From Xiphophorus maculatus (lineage: Eukaryota > Chordata > Actinopteri > Cyprinodontiformes > Poeciliidae): a DNA stretch of 64,000 nucleotides. Position numbers and translations under genes: made by a program. Within the stretch, counting starts at the first letter, position 1. Each line of letters opens with the position of its first letter. Below the pieces are notes generated by a model, which saw only the letters and a program-made list of their open reading frames with translations, was not told the DNA's origin and ran no database searches. The stretch is from assembly GCF_002775205.1 (NCBI RefSeq), contig NC_036460.1, positions 15,962,402 through 16,026,401 of the forward strand, read 5' to 3'. Shown here one piece after another: positions 37,301 through 47,900 of the stretch.

Positions 37301-39853
37301 TAAATTAATATGTCTGATGAACATATGTGAGGCCTTCGTAACCTTTTTCTTTTACACTCAGTTTTGACCATCTTTAGCTGTGTTATTGCAACTGAAATCA
37401 GAGATTCAGTCAACATAAATAAACTAGAGGCTCATGTTATTTATATACAGTTTTTTATTAAATATCAGTGAATGCCTCTGCTGTTGGTTCTGCGTTTCTG
37501 CGGTCTACTCGGCTTCATGCAGCTTGTTGGCGCTTGTTATCTCTAGTGACCCTCTTTGCACCTGCATACCCAGCATGTCTGTATGCTTTATTGCATAAGA
37601 ACAAAGGCCATAACTCCAGAGTGAAAAGGAACCATACAGAGCAGATTTACAAAATAAGGATAAGTTGATACAGAGAAGAAGACTTGGAGTGGGTGCAGAG
37701 CTGAACGGCCAGTAAATAATCATAGACCCCAAAATATCTTAAAAGAGAGTTAGAAATTGTTTTCTAATTTGTTTTTATGCATAAATTGGTTATATTTATG
37801 AGAAATGATTATTACACTACAGTACAAATCCAGAATGAAATGATTTCTGTGTTATGCCTTTAAAAGTACTTACAGCTTGTTTTCACTCTGTTGGCAGAGA
37901 GAGACGTTCACATGTTACATGAAGAGGAACAGGAGGAGAAACCACCAGCTCACATAGCAGCCCCACATCAGGTGACTGTCCACCCTCAGCCTTTAAGTTA
38001 ATCACTTCTGCTTCTGCATCTTTTCTTTTCCCACCTCATAAAAACGCGACTTTTGACATGCAGCATTTGTCTGATTTGTTTTTTAATTATTTCACTCCAT
38101 ATTTTAAACACTGAGTCTTTCCTATAACTGATTTAATTCTCCTTTGGAGGGCGGCATGGCCGGTGAGGTAGATCCTGAAGATGACCCCAACAACCAGGGA
38201 GAGGACGAGTTTGAGGAGGCTGAGGACGAGCGTCTGGCACACAGGGCTGCTGAGGAGGAAGAAGAGGGGGAGGAAGAGGAACCAGCTGCTCCTGGCCAGC
38301 ACATAGTCTCTCATCCGGGCCCCGGCCGACCTGCTATGGAGGAGGAGCTGGTGGTGAGTACGGGAACAAGGATGATGTGAGGAGGACAACGGATCCACGC
38401 CTGGGGAAAGGATTGGGATAGGAAACAATCCTACTGTCGTTGGGCAGGAGGATGTGCTTATGTTTTTATTTTGTGCTTCCAGATGGCTGGAAACCCAGAT
38501 CAACAGGAGGATGCACTGGATGATCAATACCAGGAAGAAGACGAGGTAACTCTGGTTCACAACACAGCTTTACAACATTTGAATACATTAAAAAAAAAAA
38601 AAGTTGAAAACTTGACATGGTCTGTTTCAAACTACCTCTAACCATCATTTACAGGACTTTGACCAAACTCAAAATATATTTCAAAGTATTTTCTTAACAA
38701 AAAACATTTACCAAGTAATTTTCACTTAAGGCCCAGGAGGATGTAGCTGGTGGAGAGAAAAGGGAAGGAGAAGAGGAAGGCGAAGATCCATATAATGAGA
38801 ACACGGAGCAGGTGAGTTTTGTAGGGAAAGAGCTGAAAGCTGGTCTTTTATTCCCAAACAGCTGTAAAAATAATGATAGAAAACTATTTCTCCCTTGCTG
38901 CAAATGATAATGCATTATAATGTAACAGTGAGCTTGGGAGATTCTTTATGCCTCCATTGCCATCCTGTTAAGGTTCCAACTATTGTGCCACCATTGCACC
39001 TTTGAATGCATTTCAACTACAGGTTGGATGTGTCTACTTCTTTGCAGTGTTGAGGTCTCCTTGTACAATACATGATTATTTTAAATACCTTTTTTTTTTT
39101 ACACACATTTATCAGGAGTGCATGTAAACCTGCCCTAGTTTGTATACAATAGCAGCTGAAGAATTAGCTGGTGTTCAGCTATGTGTGTACACGTCTTTGT
39201 TGTGTGACTGTAAGTTGAACCCAGGCCCTTGTGAGCTCTGGTAAATGAGGTCAGTCAGTGGCTGGGTTTGTCAGGGTGTCAGGTTTTCACCTGGGCTTGG
39301 ATTATCCGTTGAAAGGAAACTAAGTGAATGGAGTTCTTGGTCAGATGTTGTCAGAAAATGTCATATCTGGAGTTTTTAGACTGCTTTTTGTAAAAAGCAG
39401 TCTAAAATGTCGGTGAAAAAGACATTTTAGTCCCTTTGACTCTTTATCCTGGAGCTAAAGTAGCAATGTTTTATTCCATTCTTTGTGGCAGTTACAGTAT
39501 GTACAGGCAGGTTTATGTTTCACTGCTAAATAGAATAATTTACACATAAGTAGCCTGACCCTGGAAGTTTTTGGATTTCCGATGTCACTGGAGTTTTAAT
39601 TCTCAACTTCAAGTCAATTACCCTGAACCTTTAAAACAATCATTAATAAATCAAAAATACAATGTCTAAGTGACTCAGTCCTTTTGTCTGTGCTTGTTAT
39701 GTGGACCAGAACAAAAACCAGGATGGACCCAGAAAGAAACAGCACCACCAGAATGGAGCGCACGAGGAAGAAAATTACGAGGAGGGAGAGGAGGAGGTGG
39801 AGGAGGATGCAGCCGGTCAAGATAAGGGAACCAATCGAAGAGCAGAAATGTAG
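22380..39853 (+). CDS. golim4: Golgi integral membrane protein 4 (GPP130), complete
   Basis: Sixteen coding exons: 22380-22566, 31205-31279, 31355-31404, 31537-31590, 31829-31979, 32870-32952, 33115-33198, 34805-35005, 35101-35379, 36263-36555, 37119-37192, 37898-37971, 38150-38353, 38483-38545, 38731-38811, 39710-39853. They join in phase to 2097 bases, 698 codons plus stop (human about 696). The product is a type II Golgi protein: a short cytosolic MGNGVCSRRQRR tail, one transmembrane helix (residues about 13-33), a luminal coiled coil to about residue 290 (exons 2-8, with EHRSRLEKSLQKERLEHKKA and LTLEDHKSALAAAQ), a Glu/Gln-rich region, then an acidic tail with DDPNNQGEDEFEEAE and MAGNPDQQED, ending RRAEM. 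These motifs are family-diagnostic. GPP130 cycles between cis-Golgi and endosomes, and in mammals it is degraded in response to manganese. Exon 4 has a CAGCAG tandem acceptor. Confidence 0.97.
22685..22709. repeat. Perfect 9-bp hairpin
   Basis: Arms GAAAGAGCA and TGCTCTTTC with a 7-base loop, 120 bases into golim4 intron 1. A 16-base perfect palindrome, CAGTTTGGCCAAACTG, lies further in at 23085-23100. Confidence 0.8.
23680..24053. mobile_element. Non-autonomous DNA transposon (MITE) with TAGGGGTG termini
   Basis: The left end TAGGGGTGCACCGATT and the right end (reverse complement TAGGGGTGAACCGATT) match at 15 of 16 positions. The interior has GGCTGATCACCGATTAAAGC and CGGCCAATCACCGATC, as in a widespread fish hAT-like MITE. 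No ORF and no clear target duplication. Confidence 0.7.
24296..25420 (+). pseudogene. Decayed Tc1-like transposon with transposase relic
   Basis: The nucleotide text follows a common vertebrate Tc1-like transposase from N-terminal helix-turn-helix to end. Recognisable stretches include AGATCAAGAAACACAACAGA near 24418, ACAAACCTACCAAGACA near 24543, AGTCAAAGTACAGACCTAAA near 25042, and GCAGCTGTAATTGCAGC near 25200. Every frame is broken by stops and indels, so it makes no protein. Remains of the terminal repeats are visible as the CTTGCAAAAGTTTTCC-like run near 24343. Confidence 0.8.
27420..27725. mobile_element. hAT-like repeat with GGACCGGT motifs
   Basis: It starts AGAGGTGCCTAACC, has a poly-T/poly-C stretch then ATGGACCGGTGG, and near its end reads GTGGACCGGTACCGGTCC. 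This pattern is typical of a fish hAT non-autonomous family. The termini are diverged. Confidence 0.45.
28305..28355 (+). mobile_element. LINE 3' tail fragment
   Basis: TCCCTCTTGACAACGAGACC and CTCAATGAGATTTACCTGAA match the tail seen at 1140-1340. Confidence 0.4.
28505..28530. repeat. ACCC/CA microsatellite
   Basis: A CCCACCCACCCA run leading into a CA dinucleotide tract. Confidence 0.8.
29166..29243. repeat. Two adjacent perfect hairpins (16 bp and 18 bp stems)
   Basis: The first has arms TTTTATTACCTTTATG and CATAAAGGTAATAAAA with a 2-base loop (29166-29199). The second has arms ATGTTTCTACTTCTTATT and AATAAGAAGTAGAAACAT with a 9-base loop (29199-29243). They share the base at 29199, and neither stem has a mismatch. 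Confidence 0.9.
34215..34250. repeat. Perfect 13-bp inverted repeat
   Basis: Arms TTGAATTATAAAC (34215-34227) and GTTTATAATTCAA (34238-34250) in golim4 intron 7. Confidence 0.85.
34329..34393. repeat. Two perfect hairpins (16 bp and 9 bp stems)
   Basis: Arms TTTTACAAGCACAAAA (34329-34344) and TTTTGTGCTTGTAAAA (34351-34366), followed at once by CGCAATGTT (34373-34381) and AACATTGCG (34385-34393). They lie in golim4 intron 7, 80 bases after another hairpin. Confidence 0.85.
35701..35741. repeat. Perfect 16-bp inverted repeat
   Basis: Arms ACTGGATTGTAAAAAA (35701-35716) and TTTTTTACAATCCAGT (35726-35741) with a 9-base loop. Confidence 0.88.
35890..36030 (+). mobile_element. Tc1-like transposase scrap
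   Basis: GTGAAACATGGCAGTGGCAG, then ATCATACTGTGGGATG, and later TTGAGACTGGAATAGAGGTT and CTAGACAACAACCCTAAA, match the catalytic part of a common fish Tc1-like element with an internal deletion. Confidence 0.7.
36556..38149. other. golim4 introns 10 to 12
   Basis: Ordinary intron sequence around the two 74-base exons 11 and 12. I recognise no repeat here. Confidence 0.55.
38812..39709. other. golim4 intron 15
   Basis: A 0.9-kb intron. Its only notable content is the hairpin pair at 39374-39428. Confidence 0.6.
39374..39428. repeat. Perfect 16-bp hairpin with a second overlapping 8-bp hairpin
   Basis: TTTTAGACTGCTTTTT (39374-39389) and AAAAAGCAGTCTAAAA (39392-39407) with a 2-base loop. The end of that stem then forms AAAATGTC (39404-39411) with GACATTTT (39421-39428). 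Confidence 0.88.
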
Positions 39854-40755
39854 GCTGAGCAGCTGCGGCGCATTTTGTGCTGCTAGTGCAGCCAGTCAGG
39901 AATTAAAACCAGCCATCCATTCAGAATTTTGCTTCGGAAAATCTGAAAATTGTGCCAGGAACATAGGAATCCAAACACTGAACACTGTGGAAATGGACAC
40001 AACTTTTAACGCTAAATTGCATACATGATTATGTATTTTTATTTTATTTTTTTACCTTAATCTGCTTTTCTGTTTCCTTGCTCCTCTGAATAAGAGAATG
40101 TATTTTTGTTTTTTTATCTGTATGCTGAGTTTGTGTTTCAGGAAAGAAACAACAATGTAATTCTAATGTTGTCAGGCCCCTTTTGTATGTTTTTTGCAGA
40201 CAGTTGTATTTTTGCAAAGCTTAGATGTTCATTGACATCACACATTCCAATGAGTAATGACATTTTATTATTTATTTCTGGTAGTAACAACTCTGACAAT
40301 CATTAAATGGTGCAACATTTTAAAACATTCATCTTCTGCTGGAGGAAGATTGACATTTAGGCTTTAACCAGCTTCCAGCAGGGTGACTCGCAGGGGCATT
40401 TTCTCTGGATATTCCTGTAAAATGCCACTCAGAGACATTTGTGGCAAAGCCGCTAAGTGCTGAGGGTCACACTGACATGTGCCTTTCCGTTCATGGAATC
40501 CTCTCGTCTATCCTAGTCGCTTAACATTTAGGAAATAATTTTAATATAAAAGAAGAGATGTGAGGATGCCGCATGAGCTGAGGTTTATTTCCAGTCAGCT
40601 GCTGGTGTGAATAAAATTCACCTTGTATAGAGAACCTTTTTGTAAATTTGTACACCTGTTATATTTGATACAAAACAAAGGGATTTTTGATTGTTTTAAC
40701 GCCTTGTTTGTCATCTTGATGAAGTGTGTAATAAAGAGGTTAAAAGTTCTAAGTT
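39854..40755 (+). terminator. golim4: golim4 3' UTR with polyadenylation signal
   Basis: Follows the stop codon in the last exon. A canonical AATAAA lies at 40730-40735, giving a 3' UTR of about 0.9 kb. The cleavage site itself is inferred. Confidence 0.6.
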
Positions 40756-43700
40756 TTGGGTAAGTCTCAAACACTTAAAATTTAAATATTTCTGATTGTT
40801 TTTTATGCACAAATGTTTTTTTTATTTGAAGCTGTAATGTAATTTTCTGTGCTAAACTAGCAAAGCACTCAAATTACTATTCAGTTGTTAGGAATAATTG
40901 CAAAAACAAAATGTTTTTATTGCCAAATTAGTGCCTCCATTAACCAAGTAAATGGAATTTGTTTCACAGTATGAAAATGTTTGGGGCAGAGTACTTGAGG
41001 TAGGCTTATCAAGGAGTGCAGCCAGCTTTCAGTTTAATTATATTTATACTTTTTATAAACATTTATCATCCACAAACATTCTTAATCAATCAAATCATCT
41101 CTTCTCTGCCTCTTTGCCTGTGCCATCCCTACGGATCAAATTCTTCTCCACCATGTAGCTTCTTGTTTTGCTCTTTTCCCTTCCTTCTGTCACCATTGCT
41201 CTTCAGCTATGAGACAGCAGATTTCTCTTTTCTCCCCAACAGGGACAGGAGGATGGAGAAGCAGTGCGACGCTAACAGGTGTCTCATTACTGTGCTAATA
41301 TCTAGCCATGGGGACATGTACACACAAGTGTGTTTTTGACAGTGACAAGATATGGCAGAGATAGCGAGTCCTCCAACGTTCTTCACATTCCTCCATGTTT
41401 CTCAGTTATTTCATGGATGAATTACCAGGAGAGGATAAATTGAACATGCTGATAGCTTGGAGCCAAACTCTATCTTGAGACCAATGCCCGCATGATTCTC
41501 ACCGGTTATCAGAGCTAATACAGCTACAAGGTTTACTGTAAAGCCGAAGTTTTGCATCCAGTGATGGGAAATGGCTCCCACCGTATCCTGCTTCCACAGA
41601 CCAGCTGCTCTGCTTGACCTGGATCCTGTTTGCAGCATAAACATCCAGTGAGCTCATTATCCCATCCCTCTGCAGCATCCCTCACTCATCAACTGGAGAC
41701 TTGGCTTGTTTTGCTCAACACCCGACTGCACAAACACTTTTTCGCACTTAAACAAGTCCTAATGAGGCATGTAACTGCTACTTTGTGCAGGGCTGTATGT
41801 GCTTGTTAGAGTGTTATTTCTGCCCAAATTGTGTTTTTTCTTTCTGAATTAGGCTGAGAGCTGAGGACTCTGAGCTGTGTTTGTCTGAATGTGTGCTCAT
41901 TTTGAATGTTTGTGGGTCGTAGCAGCTATTCATATTCACACACTCTGTAATATTAGAGAGCCACGTTTGAGGGAAAGGAGCACCTTAAAAGTAAAACTAT
42001 TATCAAAGAGAGGATTGCTGCTGTGTATAAAAATGTCAACAGGAGATGGGGAACCTCGTCAATCTATTTTTTTTATTTAATAAATATATAAAGAAAGCTT
42101 AAAAATACACCTAACCTTTTCTTCCTCATTGTCTGACAGACTGTTCTGGTTTTTGGGTAATTTGAATTACCGTTCTGCTTCTATTTGTTAAACATTGGAA
42201 TAATGAGCAAGACATTTTTTGGTGGAGCTAGTTACTATCTACATATGATCGAGGTCAAATAGTCTGGGTGTCCTTTCACAAACTTCTCCCATTAGTTGGC
42301 TGTAAATTTGGCTCATTCCGCCTGACAAAAATGTCACATTTGTAGATTTAAACTTTCTGTCTTATTGCTTCAGTATTTCTACTTAACTTTCTGTTCTCAC
42401 AGCAAAAAACACCAACATGGATCAGGAAAGGTGCTGTTAAGTCTCTCCATTTGATCACAAATACTCATGTCTCACAAAGCCATGACATCCTATTGGTTTT
42501 CCCAATTTGCTTGAAGGCAATTACACTTTGAATACTACACTGTATGCACAGCTATTAGACAAATCTTTTTGTTGTTGTTATGATTATTTGTATCAATCAC
42601 CAATTACAGTGCTCTCAGTGAATCCAAAATGTTAATAAACCTCAAATATAAATGCTTAAGAAAGTAAAAGTGAATGCACATTTATTTTGTGACTATTATT
42701 GTGATGCAGATCAGAGAGCTGAACTGTTGACCTTCACTGTAAATCTGTTCAGTTGAGGAAGAGCGCCATGCAGTAAATTTTTTCATATTTAGCACCTTTG
42801 CTAGCTGGCCTTGCAGAGGAGTATGTGGATGAATGTAATGAAAAAATAATTACTGTATTTTTTAAAGATACAGACTACTCCTTCTGCCAGTTTCTTCTAA
42901 AAACTGGCAGTAGGTTCGGGAGTTGACATTGAGACCATCTACAACATGAATAGGTCCAACCAGCTGATCTTCAATAATACCAGTTCAGACCAGTGCCTCA
43001 CCTCCACCTTGATGGCATCTGACTCCCAAGTAGAGCTTTGAGCCCATTACTCATCCACCCACGGCCCTCTGGGAGACTTTTGATAGATTTTGACTTTTCA
43101 AAGTCAGTTAAATCTCTTTGTTGACCCAATTTGCCTAAAGAAAAGCTGAAATCTCCTTTTCAATATGAAGAGGAAGTATCCCAGGCAGCTCCATGCAGCT
43201 CTAACAGTGTGCATTCACACACACACACACTTTTAATCCTGGCAGATTGAAAGCAGTGAAATCTTCCCAAGATTACCCTTTGTCTGTGTGTTGTATGAGT
43301 GTGTGCCTGTGTGACTTATTGCATGAAGCTCATGGGTCATTACCCTGTCAGCAGCAGGACATAAAAGTCCATTATCCAAAGGAGTCTGAACTATAAATAT
43401 TTGATAAGTCTCTGAAGAGGATGTCCTGTATCTCTCATTATGCACACCATGCGTCATCTCAGGATTTGGCTACCGTTTAAAATTATGGAAATATACGGTG
43501 GGTCCCTAAAGCATTCTCACCCCCTTTGAGCTTTCATACATTTTCTCTCACTGGGACTACAACATTTCAGTTATTTCATTAAATGTTTTTTTCTGATGGA
43601 GCAATACACACATTTTGATGAAGTGGAAGGAAAATTATATAAACTGTTTTCGAACTATTTTTACAGATCAAAACCCTAAATAGGCTGGTTTGTAATTCAG

Positions 43701-44644
43701 TGGTATTTAACCTCACTGAATTAGTACTTTGTACAACCATCTATTTGTTGCGACCACAACTGCAATCTATTGGTGACTGTCTCCGCCAACTTTGAGCTCT
43801 AAAGCTCTGAAGTGTTGGATGGAGAGCATCTGTGAGCATAAATGTTTTAGTTTTGACACATTCTCAGTCGGATTTAGTGGTGAATTTCGACGGGATCATT
43901 ATAACATATTGTCATACTTGAATCTGAACTATTCCATTGTGGCTCCAGCTGTATTTTTAAGGGCACTAGTTTGTGTTGAAGTTTCCACTGAAGCTTGGGG
44001 TTATCATGTGACAAAATGTAAAATAAAAGAAAAAAAAACATCCAAGGAGTATGGATGCTTTCAACAAGTGCTGTACATCATATTTCTATAGAACCTGAGG
44101 AGTTTCAGCTCATGTGAAACATTTCCCTCCCTTTAAAACCAGACCATGTGAAATCAGTCATTATATATTTTCCCTGTCTGCCTTTCTCGATATTTAGATA
44201 TTGGTTGTATTCTTGAGTGTAAAATAAGTTTGATGCCTACCAATATCGAGCCTTACCAAATGTTACAAAATATGGTCATAACCAAACAAACGAGATCCAG
44301 GATCCCAACAGCTGAAATTAACTTGCTACATAGTTGACTTCTGCTCTGCCTCAAAGGAGTCAAGTCAGGTGGTGCAAGCGTTGGATCAGGATAAACTCCT
44401 GGAGTTCATCTTTCTGAGGCTTTCTGTTAATAATCCCACTGGGAGGAAGCCCCTTTATTGCTCCCAGGTGTGCAAATACTTTGGGATCCTTGAAAAAGTG
44501 ATGGAGGTAATGGAGAGAGGGATGTCTGATTTTTTATTTAATTTTTGGCTTTACCTCTAAGACCCAAATTGAAATAGAAGACACTGGATATATTGACTAA
44601 GGCTTTTCTCTCAGAGAGCTTTTTTTTGTATTTATCAAAATATT
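40756..44644. other. Intergenic gap where golim4 and the LRR gene converge
   Basis: No exon is supported. It contains a 10-bp hairpin (CTGCCAGTTT with AAACTGGCAG, 42884-42910), a probable fish repeat around 42925-43090, a short CA run near 43217 and a Tc1-type MITE (43494-44075). The rest is plain AT-rich sequence. Confidence 0.55.
43494..44075. mobile_element. Tc1-type MITE
   Basis: The left end, TACGGTGGGTCCCTAAAGCA then TTCTCACCCC, pairs with a diverged right end near 44045-44075 (GGAGTATGGATGCTTTCAAC). The interior phrase TTATCATGTGACAAAATG near 44002 is typical of fish Tc1-derived MITEs. No transposase. Confidence 0.6.
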
Positions 44645-44650
44645 TTTATT
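44645..44650 (-). terminator. Polyadenylation signal of the LRR gene
   Basis: AATAAA on the minus strand, about 260 bases after the LRR-gene stop codon. Confidence 0.5.
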
Positions 44651-44816
44651 ATGTACAAAGTATCTGACTTACAAAATATAAGCAAAACTCAATATTAACA
44701 CAGTTCAGGTTTGCATATTATTATCAAGCTTTTCACAAGCAGCTTTTGACAATCTCAAGTAAATGTAGAAAATGTTACCCAGCTGGTTTTCCTTCAAACT
44801 AAAAACGGGCCTCCTC

Positions 44817-44838
44817 GGTGTTGTTGTTGTTGTTGTTT
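44817..44838. repeat. (GTT)n microsatellite
   Basis: About six GTT units, in the 3' flank of the LRR gene. Confidence 0.8.
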
Positions 44839-44906
44839 TGCAGGATAAAAGCGATGCCGAAGTGAATACCAGAAATAAGTCTGTTTTCATCCTCCCTCAA
44901 AGAGAG

Positions 44907-47900
44907 TCATAAAATGATACACATCCTGCTGGATTCCGGTCCCTTCACCCGGAGGGGCAGCGAGTCTCCTGGGAGCTTGGGAATGCCGTCCAAGACCTCC
45001 AGGTTTGGCAAACAGGAGAAAACACTGCAAGAGAGAAGAAGAAGAGAGAGCACATGAAGATGACCTCCAGGGAACGCACCTCATTATAACCTCAGGCTAC
45101 CCACTGTGCACGGTAGTCCCGACTGAAGGTCACTGGGTTGCGGGTCAGGTTAAGGGAGCGCAGTGGGCTGCTCCCCAGAGGCCCCAGTCCCCGCAGGGAG
45201 CTGATGGCGTTCTCCGACAAACAGAGGTGCTCCACTGCTGGGAGCTTTGGCAGCTGACGCAGACACACCAGGTGGTTACGATGCAGGTTTAGCATTTTGC
45301 ACCTGCTTGGGCAGAAACCAGTAGCACTTTTTGTTATTACTAAGGCTTCATCATAATTCATAAAGGGGTCTTAAAATTACCCGGAAAACGAGATAATTTG
45401 TGGAAGAATATGAAAGGGGAACTCAGTTTCTGATGTGCAGGTGATTCAACTTTCTTAAAGACAAGCAGGCAGGGATTGACAAAACCAAAGCAGAAAACGT
45501 GAGCAGGTATAATTCTTAATAAACAGCAGGATAAAAGAAAAATACGGGCAGTCCTGGTAAATACGCAGCATCATCAGAGCCTAATACGGTTTCAGCTTTG
45601 ATCTAGAAGCATGAAAAAGTTCCTCCTCAAGCTGTTTTCTTTAATTACACCTTCATTTAAACCACTTAAAGGAGTGCCAATCGAGTTTCACCAGCTGCCA
45701 GGAACACCATCTGGGGAACATTTGTATCACAGCTGAGCAAACACACACAGATGCAACCTACAGCCTGAAGAAGGAGGAGAAGGAGCGGATGCACAGGCTG
45801 AGGCAGGTCTGTATTACCTCTTGAGAAAACGTTTTTATTCCATTTAAAGAACTGAGTGCATTCCATATAGGAATTTAAAACCATAACATTGTCAAAAACC
45901 CTGATTTATTGGGGGACCAAATTAGGTGTTTCATATTTAGACAATGGATTTGGCATGCATTCTCACAAGTGTAGACGTTACCTTGGCAAACGTACTGAAC
46001 TCAGGTCGGTGAGTGAGTTGTCGATCAGCTGTAGTATCTCCACGCGGATCAACCTTCGGAGGATGCGGAAAAAGTTCTCCCTCTGGTAGGGATCACCCAA
46101 GTTTTGGTAGGACAGATTTAGCTCCTATAGAAACAGCAGCTGTCAGGGCTCTGAATTGCTCTTAGTTTTTCATCTGTACTTAACTTCTTCAGCAGGACAG
46201 AAACAACAGCAGATTTCTTTAAAACCACGGTCTTTGTTTTTCTTTGTGTTTTCTTGTAATCTGAACTGCCTGCTACCACAGAGAGTTCTGTTTTTGCTGT
46301 CAGCCTGCGCAGACAGCAAGGTCACCAAAATCACAGGCGTTGCTGTGGAGCAGACTGAGCAGACTGTGCTTTTGAGTTTCTCAGCAAAACAAATATTCCA
46401 GTTGGTGTTGACATGAAACATTTGATGAATTTGTTGAAAATGACCTCATACTTTGGAAAACCTAAAGATTTTCAATAAAAATCAGACAGTTTTTTTTTTT
46501 ATCAACGGGTTTTTCAACTTTGTCTTTCAACAGTGATCCAAAATACAGCAAAATTATGACAGAAAGTTTCCACCAGAAACAAAATGTAACTATTTCAGGT
46601 CATCACAGTTTTTCGAGAGACTTGCACAGAAGAGCGCATAAATGAGGACATGAAACAGACATATTGAGGGAAAAGGGTGAAGATTTCTCTATCCTGCTGC
46701 CAAAAGAAAGTTTTACAAAGTAGAGATAACGATTATTGTGGTAGACTGGTTTTCACGTGACATTATTTCATTATTTAAAAATCCTTAACCATGGAAAAAA
46801 ACATAAAATACTTATGCTTCTATAAAGAATGAATTTAGTTATTGGCGTTTTACACATTTTAATTGGGGGTGTCAATAACTGTGGCAAACTTGAAATAAAT
46901 TCCTGAGGCTTACCAGACAGTTTTCCCAATTTTCTTGCAGTCTCTCCTCCCAGCTCTTCCCTTCCTCCTCTCTCCTCTTCCTCCTCCCTCTTTCCAAACA
47001 GAAATTTCTTCCTTCTCTGAAATGAAACTCCTCCTCTGATGGTCCTTGTTTTAAAGAAAAACAAAAACCTGATTACTTGTGACCACCATTGCAATATATA
47101 TTAGAATATCACTTAGCTAAGATCTGCTTGTGATGCCGTAAATGTGTTACGAAAAAGGATGTTCTTCTCCACAATCCATAGGTGAGTAAAAAAATGACAA
47201 CGGCTGTTTTTTTTGTTGTTTTTTTTTTTTTTTTTAAAACTGGTAGTCGTCAAAGGAGACCACATGCCTTCTCTAACCCGGGGGCAGGTCAGCTGGTCGC
47301 CGGTGACCTCACACTGCTCCAGGCGGTGCCACGGCACAAACTGGAAGCGGCTTGAAGGAAGCTGACGAGGAGAAGAGGAGGACAAGGAAATGTAAGTGAA
47401 AGCTCAGTCCCAATGCAGTAATCCTTGTGGACAACATTTTTCAAATCCATCCTGCATTTTGCAACAAGTTGTGATGCATAATCAGTATATAAAGTATGAA
47501 GGCCTAGGCACGATTCAGTGTAGCTTGATTTCAACAGAAAGTCAATGATTAATCAAAATTCAGCACAGAAAAAAGAACATGTTTGTGTTTAATGTCCCAC
47601 AGCCTCCAATCTACCAAACTTTACAATAACCTACAATTAATGTGCCATTGTAAAGGCAATTACAAATGTTACTACACATGTTATCAGACTGACAAGGGTT
47701 CAGATTGCCTCACAGGCTGACTGTAACCGCTAGCTGCCTGTTTTACTGACCTGGAAATAAAACTTTGTCTCCTGTCTGTATCTTTTACAATGTGAAGTTT
47801 TCCCTTTGTATTAAGAGAAGAGCTCATGCATCTCTTCAGCAGCTACAGTGTTACAGACTTCACATCCCACTCTACAAACTCAAATCAGAACTATTTACCA

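Noticed and set aside
46910..47050. Purine-rich minus-strand tract with a GTAAGC donor between LRR-gene exons
   Set aside because: The neighbouring LRR exons join in phase 0 without it, and no reading frame of this tract fits between them.
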